A DNA stretch of 64,000 nt from Hephaestia mangrovi. GTDB lineage: Bacteria; Pseudomonadota; Alphaproteobacteria; Sphingomonadales; Sphingomonadaceae. The DNA lies in contig NZ_JAINVU010000003.1 of NCBI RefSeq assembly GCF_019880555.1, forward strand, positions 578,424-642,423, given 5' to 3'. Below are positions 1 through 10,584 of the stretch, piece by piece (the stretch's first letter is position 1; the number at the start of each line of letters is the position of its first letter). Made by a program: the position numbers and the translations under genes. Below the pieces are notes generated by a model. It made no database searches, was not told the origin of the DNA, and saw only the letters and a program-made list of their open reading frames with translations.

Positions 1-1
1 C

Positions 2-1940
<1,939 letters not shown>

Positions 1941-2079
1941 ACGCACGGTCCATCATTCGTTAAGGCAGCGTTTCGTAAAACGCGCTTGAAATCGCGACTC
2001 CGGGCAGCGATGTGGCAGGCCGACGGCCCGTTATATGCTGCGCCGCAGCGATCGAATCGGGTTTTTGTGGAATAGAGTT

Positions 2080-2223
2080 ATGCGCGACGTGTTCAAATCG
2101 AGCTTCTTCCGGCGGTTCCTCGGCGGCTTCGTGCTCGGCGCGATCGGCGTCGTCGCGCTGCATCCGGGCGCCGTTGCGCACAATTTGCGGCACGCGCCGG
2201 TCGAGCAGACCGTCGCCGGCTAG
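2080..2223 (+). CDS. Small membrane-associated protein, function unknown
   Basis: This is a 47-residue protein starting at the ATG at 2080. An in-frame ATG at 2035 exists, but residues before MRDVFKSS look like non-coding sequence. It has a basic N-terminus (KSSFFRRF) followed by one hydrophobic stretch (LGGFVLGAIGVVAL) and a short polar tail, so it is probably a single-span inner-membrane peptide. It sits alone between aspC and msrA. I do not recognise a family. Confidence 0.5.
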   Translation: MRDVFKSSFFRRFLGGFVLGAIGVVALHPGAVAHNLRHAPVEQTVAG

Positions 2224-2307
2224 GCTTCCCTCAGCCCCCGTTCATCTATCTATCGGTAAAGATCCCGCTTTCCCGCGCGTGATGCGCGCGCCGATACGGG
2301 ACTGACT

Positions 2308-2970
2308 ATGACGCGTCTGATCGTCGCCACCGCCGGCCTGGCCGGGCTTGCCGCGTTCGGCAGCCTGTTCGCCGGCACCGCCAATGCCGAACGCGCGGTC
2401 GCGATCCCCGCCCCCGCGCACGACGTTCCCGCCACCGGCCACAAGGCCACGGCGGTGCTTGCCGGCGGCTGCTTCTGGGGCATGGAGGCGGTGTTCGAGC
2501 ATGTGAAAGGTGTCACCTCGGTGACCGCCGGCTATGACGGCGGCACGCGCACCACCGCCGATTACGCCGCCGTCTCGACCGAGCGCACCGGCCATGCCGA
2601 GGCGATCCGCATCGTCTATGATCCGCAAAAGGTGAGCTACGGCACGTTGCTGCGCGTGTTCTTCTCGGTGGCGCACGATCCCACCCAGCTCAACCGGCAG
2701 GGCCCCGACAGCGGCCCGAGCTATCGCTCGGCGATCTTCCCGCAGGATCGCGCGCAACAAGCGGTGGCGAGCGCCTATATCGCGCAATTGCAGCGCGCCC
2801 ATGCGTTCAAGGCGCCGATCGTGACGCGGGTGGAGAGCGGCACCTTTTATCCGGCCGAGGCCTATCACCAGCATTTCTACGACCGCCACCCGACGCACCC
2901 CTATATCGTCCATTGGGACAAGCCCAAGGTCGCGGCGTTCAAGGCGGCGTTTCCGAGCCTGGCGACGTGA
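2308..2970 (+). CDS. msrA: Peptide-methionine (S)-S-oxide reductase, exported
   Basis: The 220-residue protein has an N-terminal signal peptide (TRLIVATAGLAGLAAFGSLFA...ANA) followed by a complete MsrA domain. The catalytic cysteine is in GGCFWGMEAVF. The downstream YDGG, HAEA and DPTQLNRQG(P)D blocks are typical of MsrA. The enzyme reduces methionine-S-sulfoxide in damaged proteins, here probably in the periplasm because of the signal peptide. Its stop codon overlaps the GTG start of the next gene, implying translational coupling. Confidence 0.93.
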   Translation: MTRLIVATAGLAGLAAFGSLFAGTANAERAVAIPAPAHDVPATGHKATAVLAGGCFWGMEAVFEHVKGVTSVTAGYDGGTRTTADYAAVSTERTGHAEAIRIVYDPQKVSYGTLLRVFFSVAHDPTQLNRQGPDSGPSYRSAIFPQDRAQQAVASAYIAQLQRAHAFKAPIVTRVESGTFYPAEAYHQHFYDRHPTHPYIVHWDKPKVAAFKAAFPSLAT

Positions 2971-3338
2971 CGCGCGGCCGCATCCTGGCGTTGGCGGCAT
3001 TGGGCGCGATGACGGTCGCCGGTCCAGCGGCGGCGCAGAGCTGGATGGGGATCAACGAACCGCATGCCGCTGCATCGGTATCGCGGACCACAGACACGCA
3101 TCGCCAGGTGGAAAAGATCGACCGCTCGATCCGCGCCGGCCGCAAGAGCGGGCAATTGAGCCATGCCGAGGCGCGGCGGCTGCATCGCGCCGCGGCGGCG
3201 CTCGACGCGATGGCCACGCGCTATGCCGACGACGGCGTTTCGGCGGGCGAGGCCGGCGAACTCGATACGCGGGCCGATCTTCTCAGCCACCAGGTGTTCT
3301 ACGATCGCCTGACGACCTCGGCCGCGGCGAGCCACTGA
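2967..3338 (+). CDS. Small exported protein, unknown function
   Basis: The start is chosen as the GTG that overlaps the msrA stop (GTGA). That start gives a clean signal peptide (TRGRILALAALGAMTVAGPAAAQ). The mature part of about 100 residues is charged and helical (KIDRSIRAGRKSGQLSHAEARRLHRAAAALDAM), resembling small periplasmic helical proteins of alphaproteobacteria, but I cannot name a family. The coupling to msrA suggests an envelope stress or repair context. That link is inference. Confidence 0.65.
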   Translation: MTRGRILALAALGAMTVAGPAAAQSWMGINEPHAAASVSRTTDTHRQVEKIDRSIRAGRKSGQLSHAEARRLHRAAAALDAMATRYADDGVSAGEAGELDTRADLLSHQVFYDRLTTSAAASH

Positions 3339-3347
3339 GCGATCACA

Positions 3348-4274
3348 TCACGCTGCGTTGGCAGCGCGGGTGAGGTTCAGGAACACGTCCTCGAGATCGG
3401 CCTCGCGCGTCGTCACGTCGACGATGCCATAGCCATCGGCCTGCACCGCCGCGAGTACCTCGCCGGCGTTGACCTTGTCCTTGGCGTAGGTGATCGCCAG
3501 CACGCGATCGCTCTTGACCTCGATCTTCTCGAAACAGCGATTGGCGGGAGCTGCGGCGACATCGCGATCGACCGTCACCTCGACGAGCTTTTCCTGCGTC
3601 ATGTTGACCAGCGTGCGCGTCGGCTCGTTGGCGATCACCTTGCCGTGGTTGATGATCGCGATGCGATCGCACAATTCCTCGGCTTCTTCGAGATAATGGG
3701 TGGTGAGAACGACGGTGACGCCGGCCTGGTTGAGGCCGCGGACATAGGTCCACAATTGCTGGCGCAGCTCGATATCGACGCCCGCGGTCGGCTCGTCGAG
3801 AACCAGCACCGGCGGCGAATGGACCATCGCCTTGGCGACCATCAGCCGGCGCTTCATGCCGCCCGACAGCGTGCGCGAATAAGCGCGCGCCTTGTCTTCG
3901 AGATGGACCGCGCGGAGCAATTCCATCGAGCGGCGCTTGTCCTTGGGCACGCCGTACAGGCCGGCCTGGATCTCCAGCGTCTCGAACGGCGTGAAGAACG
4001 GATCGAACAGGATTTCCTGGTTGACGATGCCGATCGACACCTTGGCGTTGCGGGGATGCTGATCGATGTCGAAGCCCCAGATCGAGGCGCGGCCGCTCGT
4101 CTTGTTGACGAGACCCGCCAGGATGTTGATCAGCGTCGACTTGCCGGCGCCATTGGGGCCGAGCAGCCCGAAGATCGAGCCGCGCGGCACCTCGAAAGAC
4201 ACGTCGGACAGCGCCTGCTTGCCGCCCTCATATATCTTGTTGAGCTGGTCGATGGCGATCGCGGCGTCGGTCAT
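3348..4274 (-). CDS. ABC transporter ATP-binding protein
   Basis: This 308-residue nucleotide-binding subunit starts at the ATG at 4274 (MTDAAIAI). Residues 39-47 are the Walker A motif GPNGAGKST. The signature LSGGMKRRL, Walker B with VLVLDEPTAG and the H-loop TTHYLEEAEE follow, so the ATPase should be active. A C-terminal extension of about 80 residues resembles the DUF4162-type tail of drug/lipid-export ABC ATPases. No permease gene is adjacent. It faces the zinc-finger gene across about 100 bp, where both promoters must lie. Confidence 0.9.
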   Translation of the reverse strand: MTDAAIAIDQLNKIYEGGKQALSDVSFEVPRGSIFGLLGPNGAGKSTLINILAGLVNKTSGRASIWGFDIDQHPRNAKVSIGIVNQEILFDPFFTPFETLEIQAGLYGVPKDKRRSMELLRAVHLEDKARAYSRTLSGGMKRRLMVAKAMVHSPPVLVLDEPTAGVDIELRQQLWTYVRGLNQAGVTVVLTTHYLEEAEELCDRIAIINHGKVIANEPTRTLVNMTQEKLVEVTVDRDVAAAPANRCFEKIEVKSDRVLAITYAKDKVNAGEVLAAVQADGYGIVDVTTREADLEDVFLNLTRAANAA

Positions 4275-4373
4275 GATTAGGCATCTAGGCGCCGCACGCG
4301 CAGGCGCCAAGCCTCGATGTGCGGCGCACAACGGGAATTGCTCCGCGCGCCCGCGCTTGCTATCGACCTTGCC

Positions 4374-4613
4374 ATGATACCGCCGCCCGAAACGATCCGC
4401 GTCACCCACCGCCGCATCGCCTGCGACGGCACCGGCAATGGCCTGCCCGCCGCGCTGGGCCATCCGCGCGTGTTCCTCGAGATCGACGAGCACGGCTATG
4501 TCGATTGCGGCTATTGCGACCGGCGGTTCATCCTCGCCGGCGGCCCGGCCGACGGCGTCGACCAGGCGACGCTGCCCGATATTTCATCGGGCGCATCGGG
4601 CGAGACGAGCTGA
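4374..4613 (+). CDS. CHCC-type zinc-finger domain protein
   Basis: This 79-residue protein is homologous to the zf-CHCC family, the bacterial relatives of mitochondrial complex I subunit NDUFS6. Candidate zinc ligands are Cys17, His30, Cys45 and Cys48 (CDGTG...GH...CGYC). The ATG at 4374 is preferred over an upstream in-frame ATG at 4317, which adds residues not typical of the family. In alphaproteobacteria such proteins are small conserved cytoplasmic proteins of uncertain role. Confidence 0.85.
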   Translation: MIPPPETIRVTHRRIACDGTGNGLPAALGHPRVFLEIDEHGYVDCGYCDRRFILAGGPADGVDQATLPDISSGASGETS

Positions 4614-4630
4614 AGCGTTCGGCGCCGCCC

Positions 4631-4655
4631 CCCGGTTCGGCACGGCTGAACCGGG
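4631..4655. terminator. Intergenic hairpin between convergent genes
   Basis: An 8-bp perfect stem (CCCGGTTC/GAACCGGG) with a 9-nt loop lies between the convergent zinc-finger and ROK kinase genes and is followed on the + strand by attatt. It is probably a weak bidirectional terminator. Confidence 0.5.
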
Positions 4656-4656
4656 A

Positions 4657-5592
4657 TTATTCCGCCGCCATCCGGGTGATGCCATGCCCCTCGGCTGCTG
4701 ACGCGGCGACGGCGATCGCGCCCAGCGGCCCGGCGAGATCACCGAGTTCGGGCGCGACGACATAATCCTCGACCGGCAGGGCCATGTAGCCGGCCAGGCT
4801 TTGCTTCAGCGCAGCGTTGATCGCCGGAATGAGGTGCGGCTGCGCGGTCATCACGCCGCCGCCCATCGCGATCCGCATGGGCCCCGTCGAGCAGACCAGC
4901 GCGTGGCACATCGCGGCGAGCGCATCGACGATCGGCGCCCAGACGGGATCATCGACCGACACGTCCGCCACCGCGCGATCGCCGATGCGCGCCTTGAGCG
5001 CGGTGCCCGACGCCAGGCCTTCGATGCAATCGGCGTGGAAACCGCAGACGCTTTCGAACGAGTCGCCGGGATAGCGCGGCACGCGCAGGTGGCCGATCTC
5101 GCTATGGCCGATGCCGCGCGTCGGCCGCCCGTGGACGACAAGACCGACGCCGACGCCGGTGCCGACGGTGACATAAGCGAAATCGTCGATGCCGCGGCCC
5201 GCCCCCCAGCGCATCTCGGCAAGCGCGGCGCCGTTGACGTCGGTATCGAAGCCGGTCGGCACGTCGAACGGCGCCGACAGTCGGCCGAGCACATCGGCAT
5301 CGGACCAGCCGGACTTGTTGGTCGCCAGAACCCGGCCGTATCGCGGCGAATGCGGATCGAGGTCGAGCGGCCCGAACGAGGCGATGCCGAGCGCGGCGAA
5401 GCCGGGGCCGCCGGCCCATTCACCGAGGATCGCGCCGAGCGCGGGAAGCGTCTCGTCCGGCACGGTGGTCGGCACAATACGCTGGTCGAGGATCGCGCCC
5501 GGCCCGGCGGCGAGGATGGCGACGCATTTGGTGCCGCCGAGCTCGACGCCGGCGAAGGGTTTTGACGCGGTACGGGGGACGGAAGAAGTCAT
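4657..5592 (-). CDS. ROK-family hexokinase (fructokinase/mannokinase-like)
   Basis: This 311-residue cytoplasmic sugar kinase has the ATP/phosphate-binding motif GVELGGTK near residue 16 and the family's zinc-site pattern H...CGFHADC followed by IEGLASG, as in fructokinases of the ROK family. It should phosphorylate fructose or mannose with ATP. The context of mannose-releasing enzymes makes mannose or fructose the likely substrate, as inference. The start at 5592 (MTSSVPRT) follows the GH2 stop codon by 49 bp on the same strand, so the two are likely one transcript. Confidence 0.87.
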   Translation of the reverse strand: MTSSVPRTASKPFAGVELGGTKCVAILAAGPGAILDQRIVPTTVPDETLPALGAILGEWAGGPGFAALGIASFGPLDLDPHSPRYGRVLATNKSGWSDADVLGRLSAPFDVPTGFDTDVNGAALAEMRWGAGRGIDDFAYVTVGTGVGVGLVVHGRPTRGIGHSEIGHLRVPRYPGDSFESVCGFHADCIEGLASGTALKARIGDRAVADVSVDDPVWAPIVDALAAMCHALVCSTGPMRIAMGGGVMTAQPHLIPAINAALKQSLAGYMALPVEDYVVAPELGDLAGPLGAIAVAASAAEGHGITRMAAE

Positions 5593-5641
5593 TGATCGTG
5601 TCGAATCCGAAAGTGGAGGAAGCGGGCGGAAACCGGCGGCA

Positions 5642-8600
5642 TCACCCGCCGGGCGCAAGGCGTTGCTTGGCGACGTTCCAACCGCGCAGCGCGAGCGTCG
5701 CGCCGGTGACCGGATTGGCCGCGGGCCAGCGAATCTCGATCGTTCGCCGCTCGCCCGGGAGCAACGAGACGTAATTGTCGCTGTAGAAAGCGGGCAGGAC
5801 GCGCTTGCCGTCGCCATCGAACAGGGTGAGCTTGGCTTCGAGCGCCGGTGTGGCGCTGGTATTGGCGAGCGTGGCGCGGACCAGCATGTCGTCGCCATCG
5901 CGCACCGGCGGGCTGGCCGTGACGCCAAGCGACACAGTCGCCAGGCCGTCGAGCGCGCGATAGGCGGCGGTGTCGCGGCCGCGCCAATAGAAATTGCGAT
6001 CGAGCTCAGCACCGTCCGCGCCGGTCAGCGTCAATTCGACCAGCGCCATGCCCGATCTGGCGAGCAGCGCGTCGAGCGGCACGACGGCGAGCGGCGTCGT
6101 GCGATTAGCCGCGGCGTCGGCGTGGTCGGTACGCTCGAACAAGGTCGCGCCATCGAGGCCGGTAACGCGCGTGTGGACAGTGAGGCCCGCCCGATCGCTG
6201 CGCGTGGTGTTGACCAGCACCAGCCGATCGTCGTCGAGATCGAGCTGGACGTGGAGCGGGCGATTGGCTTCCTTGGCGCCATAATAAGCCGCCGAGGTGT
6301 CGTAATCCCAGCTGTAGAGCTGCCACGCGTTCGACGGCCAGGCGGGGTGCGACATCCACAGCAGGCGGCCGCTGTTCTTCGTCCACAGATGCGCGAGAAA
6401 GCCCTCGTAGATCGCCTTGTGCGTCTCGAGGTTCATCATCTGCGCCTTGCGCTCGAAATCGGCGAGGCTGGTGCCAGCGCCGAACATCGTATCGAGCGCG
6501 GCCATAAAGGTCTTGGTGTCGCCGTTACCGCCGAAATGCCAATCGTGATAAGCGATCGTGTCGCTGAGCGGCCAGCGGTCGGCAGACGGAATCCACGCCT
6601 CCAATGAATCGAGCGTGGAGAGCGAGGGCGTGCCGACCTCGACCGAGAAGCCACTGGCGAGCTTGGTGAAATAATCGGCGGGCGGGCGATAGTCGTAAGG
6701 CCCCGAGCCTTGCAATTCGATGCGGTTCGAGCTGCCGGTATACCAGCGCGTGCCGTCCAGGCTGGCAACGAGATCGTCGAGGCCTTCGTTGAGCGTCGGA
6801 TAAGGCACGCCCTCGTTGCGGCCGAACCACAGGACGATCGATGGATGGTTGCGATAGCGGCTGATGACGTCGCGGGCGTTGGCGAGGAACAGTTGGGGGT
6901 CTTCGGGCTCGATCTGCGAATCCTGGGTCGATTGCCAGAAATCGTTGAGCACCATCATGCCGTTCTCGTCGGCAAGGTCGAAGAACTGCTCCTCGTCGTT
7001 ATTGCCCATCCAGTTGCGAATGACGTTCATATGCGCCTCGCGCTGGAGGCGGAAATAAGGAGCGAGGCGGGCGCGGCTCGACTGCTTCATCGCGTCGTCC
7101 ATCCCCCACGAGCCGCCGCGCACCGCGATGCGTACGCCGTTGACGCGCAGTGCGAGGTGCGGTTCGGGCAGCGTCTCATCCGTATCGGTGACGGCGGGCG
7201 AGGTTTCGCCGGCGGGCGTGAGCGATTCGACCCAGCCATCGGGCGTCTGCTTGATCGCTTCGTGGCGGACGTCGATCAGCTTTTCGCCGCGAAGCCAGCC
7301 GTTGGTCGGCTGCACGGTGACGCGGCGCAGGCGGCCCTTCGCGTCGAACAGCGAGAGATCGTAGCTCACTTCGCGAATGCCGAAGCGCAGGTGGCGGGCA
7401 TCCGACACCGTACCGTCGGTCGAGGCGGTCAGGGTCAGATCGTGGAGCGCGGGATCGCCATAGCCGTTGGGCCACCACAATTTCGGATGGAGGACGTGGA
7501 GCTGACGGAACTCGCCCGGCGAAAGCGTGACCTCGCTGTTGCCCGGCGCGGCGGAGACGGTCTTTTCTACCGCGACATCATCGAACGCGGCGCGAACGGT
7601 GACCTGTTGCGGCGCGGCGCCCTGGTTGTCGATCGGAACGCCGATGGTGATGTCGGCGCTGTCGGTATCGGGCAGCGGCAGATCGGTGACGACGTGCGGA
7701 TCGCCGATCCTGACCGCGCCATGCGCCTGAAGCTCGACGGGAAGCCACAGGCCGGTATCGCGATCGCGAATGCCGGGAATCCAGTCCCACCCTTCGGTGG
7801 CGACGAAGGTCGGGCCGTCGATCGCGAGCTGGCCGCCGTTGAGGCCGGGACCGCCGGCGATCGACTGTTCGTGCGGAATGCCGGGATGCGGCGGTGGCGA
7901 GACGCGCACCGCGACGACATTCTCCCCGGCGACGGGATCGACCGCGAACTGGCCGCGGATGAAAGCACCTTTGGTGGTGCCGAGCTTCGCGCCGTTGAGC
8001 CAGATTTCCGACGCGTAATTGATGCCGCCGAATACCAGCGTGAGGCGCTTGCCGGCGGCCGCCGGCGGAACGGTGAAGCGGGCGCGATACCAATAATCCT
8101 GCCGCGCGAGCGATTCGGGAATCTCGAGATTGTCGAGGCCGTAATAGGGATCGGGATATTTGCCGCGCGCCACCAGCGTTTGCAGCACGGTGCCCGGAAC
8201 GGTCGCGGCCAGCCATGCGTGATCGTCGAACCCCGGCCGCGAGATTGCCGCGCCGCCGCCCGCAACATCGGGCGCGGCGGCGAGGCGCCAGCCGTTGATC
8301 CGCCAGCGATCGGCGCCATCGGGCTGGAGCACCGGCAGGTCGGGCGGCGGGGTGGCGATCGGCTTGCGGGCGGCGCCCCTGGCGTGGGGCAGCGTCCAGG
8401 CGTCCTGCGTCTCGGTAAGGCCGATCCACGCTTCGCGCTGGAACGGCCAGCCGACGCCGACCTCGCGGATGTGCACGAGCGCGAAATCGGGCCGATCGCC
8501 GGCCATCATCGCGATCGCGCGGGCGGGCGCGGCGCCGGGCGCGATCCGGGCGTCGACCAGCGTGCCGCCGAAATGCGCGTGCCCGATGGCCGGCGCGATC

Positions 8601-9052
8601 GCGACCGACGCGGCTACTGCCGGCGCAGCCGCCGTGCCAGCGCCGCATTTCCTGCCGTCGACATAGAGCGTGACGGCGGCGCCGTCCGCCGCGGCCGCGA
8701 CGTGGGTCCAGCGGCCCGGGGCCAGCGTCGCGCCGCATCGGACCGCAGCGCTTCCGGCGGCATAAGCGGGATGCCCATCATCGAGCAGCAGCGCGCGGCC
8801 GGCATCGGCGGATCCGAGCGCGATCAGCGTGACGCGGCCCTGCTGTGCCAGATCGGGCCGCACCCATGACGACATGGTCGTCGCCGCGCCGGCGCGCGCG
8901 AGCGGCGCGATATTCTGGCTCTTGTCTTCGATGCCGATGCCGCCGGCGAGGAAATGAGCGTTGAAGGGGCCGGCGCCGGCGGGAGCCTCGGCAGCCGCCG
9001 GCGCCGCGACGGCAATCGCGCAGGCCAGCATTGTCGAAGCACCACGCCGCAT
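5642..9052 (-). CDS. Large exported GH2 glycosidase (beta-mannosidase / exo-beta-glucosaminidase-like)
   Basis: The protein has 1,136 residues with a signal peptide (MRRGASTMLACAIAVAAPAAAEA) and a GGGAGGGG-like ribosome-binding site upstream of the ATG at 9052. Residues of about 25-200 look like a LamG/concanavalin-type domain (SSWVRPD, GRWTHVAAAADG, VTLYVDG). A GH2 jelly-roll, Ig-like and TIM-barrel core then follows. The predicted acid/base is Glu747 in WFGRNEG and the nucleophile Glu805 in FSVEVGTPS. Its likely role is removal of beta-linked mannose or glucosamine, such as the core Man-beta-1,4-GlcNAc of N-glycans. That assignment rests on the surrounding GH92 and GH125 genes. The exact specificity is not readable from sequence. 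Confidence 0.85.
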   Translation of the reverse strand: MRRGASTMLACAIAVAAPAAAEAPAGAGPFNAHFLAGGIGIEDKSQNIAPLARAGAATTMSSWVRPDLAQQGRVTLIALGSADAGRALLLDDGHPAYAAGSAAVRCGATLAPGRWTHVAAAADGAAVTLYVDGRKCGAGTAAAPAVAASVAIAPAIGHAHFGGTLVDARIAPGAAPARAIAMMAGDRPDFALVHIREVGVGWPFQREAWIGLTETQDAWTLPHARGAARKPIATPPPDLPVLQPDGADRWRINGWRLAAAPDVAGGGAAISRPGFDDHAWLAATVPGTVLQTLVARGKYPDPYYGLDNLEIPESLARQDYWYRARFTVPPAAAGKRLTLVFGGINYASEIWLNGAKLGTTKGAFIRGQFAVDPVAGENVVAVRVSPPPHPGIPHEQSIAGGPGLNGGQLAIDGPTFVATEGWDWIPGIRDRDTGLWLPVELQAHGAVRIGDPHVVTDLPLPDTDSADITIGVPIDNQGAAPQQVTVRAAFDDVAVEKTVSAAPGNSEVTLSPGEFRQLHVLHPKLWWPNGYGDPALHDLTLTASTDGTVSDARHLRFGIREVSYDLSLFDAKGRLRRVTVQPTNGWLRGEKLIDVRHEAIKQTPDGWVESLTPAGETSPAVTDTDETLPEPHLALRVNGVRIAVRGGSWGMDDAMKQSSRARLAPYFRLQREAHMNVIRNWMGNNDEEQFFDLADENGMMVLNDFWQSTQDSQIEPEDPQLFLANARDVISRYRNHPSIVLWFGRNEGVPYPTLNEGLDDLVASLDGTRWYTGSSNRIELQGSGPYDYRPPADYFTKLASGFSVEVGTPSLSTLDSLEAWIPSADRWPLSDTIAYHDWHFGGNGDTKTFMAALDTMFGAGTSLADFERKAQMMNLETHKAIYEGFLAHLWTKNSGRLLWMSHPAWPSNAWQLYSWDYDTSAAYYGAKEANRPLHVQLDLDDDRLVLVNTTRSDRAGLTVHTRVTGLDGATLFERTDHADAAANRTTPLAVVPLDALLARSGMALVELTLTGADGAELDRNFYWRGRDTAAYRALDGLATVSLGVTASPPVRDGDDMLVRATLANTSATPALEAKLTLFDGDGKRVLPAFYSDNYVSLLPGERRTIEIRWPAANPVTGATLALRGWNVAKQRLAPGG

Positions 9053-9291
9053 GACCCCTCCCTGCCCGAATGCGGCTCGTCGGTCCGACCTGATGCCCTC
9101 CGCCCTTGCGCAATGGTCTCGCCGCATTAATACATCAAATTGCATAATTCAATTCGATGACAGTGCCCGCTCGACAAGACGTTACATAACCACGCGCTTG
9201 GCCCGGGCGCTCGATGGCGTAATGTGCCAAAGAAAGCCAAGGGGTTGCGTATGACAGGTGCAAGCAGGGCCGAGGGTTGCTAGAGGATGCC
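9053..9291. promoter_or_regulatory. Divergent control region, GH2 / ROK regulator
   Basis: This divergent intergenic region contains an unusually AT-rich block around 9126-9158 in otherwise GC-rich DNA. Within it, CAAATTG (9136-9142) and CAATTCG (9150-9156) form an imperfect inverted repeat. The block resembles, less closely, the near-palindromes at 22171, 30238 and 14431. It is a candidate operator for the adjacent ROK regulator. Confidence 0.4.
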
Positions 9292-9366
9292 ATGGACAGC
9301 ATGAACCGGATACTGACCCTGGCCGGCGCACCGCCGGCTCCGCACCATATGGGACGCGCGGCATGA
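9292..9366 (+). CDS. Possible 24-residue leader peptide coupled to the ROK regulator
   Basis: A short open frame begins at the ATG at 9292 (MDSMNRILTLAG...) after AGAGGA, a reasonable ribosome-binding site. It ends in a TGA that overlaps the ATG of the regulator gene (ATGA, 9363-9366). The regulator's own ATG has only a weak ribosome-binding site, so translation could be handed over from this leader. No known family; it could be chance. Confidence 0.35.
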   Translation: MDSMNRILTLAGAPPAPHHMGRAA

Positions 9367-10577
9367 CGCCGGAAAGCGGGCGCACTCGCCCGCGCCTTTC
9401 CGGCACCAATCTCGAACGCGCCGCCGACCACAACCAGCGAGTGACGCTGCACGCGATCCGCGTCGGCGGGTCGCTGACTCGTGTCGAGCTCGCCGGCATT
9501 ACCGGGCTGACCGCGCCGGCGATCGCCAACATCACCCGCCGCCTGCTGCAGGACGGGCTGATCGTCGAAGCCGGCCAGCGCCGCGGCGGACGCGGCCAGC
9601 CGCCGACCAAGCTCGAGATCCGTCGCGACGCCTGCTATTCGATCGGCGTCAATATCGATCGCGATCACGTGACGATCGTGCTGGTCGATTTTTCGGCGCA
9701 GACGCTGGCACGGGTTTCCGAAGAGATCGCTTATGCGCTGCCCGATCAGGTCCGTGCGCTTTACGCGCGATCGGTGGAGGCGATGATCGCTGAAGCCGGG
9801 ATCGACGCGGCCAAGATCGTCGGCATCGGCGTGGCGCTGCCCGACGATCTCGGCTCGGTCGACCTGCCGGGCCGTCCGGCGGCCTATGCCGAATGGGAAA
9901 CGACCGATATCGCCGCGCTGGTCGCCGCGCCGCTCGACCTGCCGGTGTTCATCGAGAACGATGCCGCCGCGGCGGCGATGGGCGAGATGCAATTGGGCCA
10001 TGGCCAGCGGCACAACAGCTTCTTCTACCTGCTGATCTCGCTCGGCCTCGGCGGCGGGCTGGTGATCGACGGCAATTACGTGCGCGGCGCCGATGGGCGC
10101 AGCGGCGAGATCGGCTTCATGCATGCCGGCGGCGGCGATGACGAGCCGCAGATCCAGACGTTGGTCTCGCTCTCGGGGCTGGGGCGGCATCTCGAGGCGG
10201 CGGGCTTCGCGCTCGACGACGCGATGCGCGAGGACATGACGGCGGATGTCGAGGCCAGCGTCGCGCGATGGGTCGAGCAGGCCGCGCGCCAATTGCTGCC
10301 CGCGATGAGCGCGGTCAACTGCCTGATCAATCCGCAGAGCGTGCTGGTCGGCGGGCGATTGCCGCGCCACCTGGTCGAGCGCCTGGCCGAGGCGGTCAAC
10401 AGCGCCATGACCCGGCACGCCTCGTACCTGCCGGCGATCGCGCCGGTGGCGCGCGCCGAGCTCTCCGAAGACGCGCCCGCGGTCGGCGCGGCGATCCTGC
10501 CGTTCAGCCATTTCCTGCTGCCCAAGCCCGGCGCGCTGTGGAAGACCGCCGACAGCGCCGCCGCGGCGACCGCCTGA
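9363..10577 (+). CDS. ROK-family transcriptional regulator (NagC/XylR/Mlc type)
   Basis: This 404-residue regulator has an N-terminal winged helix-turn-helix of about residues 20-80 (VTLHAIRVGGSLTRVELAGITGLTAPAIANITRRLLQDGLI). A ROK sugar-binding domain follows (FIENDAAAAAMGE, LGLGGGLVIDG, SGEIGFMH). The kinase-type phosphate motif is absent, so it senses a sugar rather than phosphorylating it. It sits divergent to the GH2 gene in the middle of the mannosidase locus and probably represses the locus until a mannose-derived ligand appears. The start at 9363 keeps the family's usual N-terminus. Confidence 0.88.
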   Translation: MTPESGRTRPRLSGTNLERAADHNQRVTLHAIRVGGSLTRVELAGITGLTAPAIANITRRLLQDGLIVEAGQRRGGRGQPPTKLEIRRDACYSIGVNIDRDHVTIVLVDFSAQTLARVSEEIAYALPDQVRALYARSVEAMIAEAGIDAAKIVGIGVALPDDLGSVDLPGRPAAYAEWETTDIAALVAAPLDLPVFIENDAAAAAMGEMQLGHGQRHNSFFYLLISLGLGGGLVIDGNYVRGADGRSGEIGFMHAGGGDDEPQIQTLVSLSGLGRHLEAAGFALDDAMREDMTADVEASVARWVEQAARQLLPAMSAVNCLINPQSVLVGGRLPRHLVERLAEAVNSAMTRHASYLPAIAPVARAELSEDAPAVGAAILPFSHFLLPKPGALWKTADSAAAATA

Positions 10578-10584
10578 CCATCGC

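Noticed and set aside
6710..8869. 719-codon plus-strand open frame
   Set aside because: It runs antisense through the GH2 gene and has shadow-type composition; no domain is recognisable.
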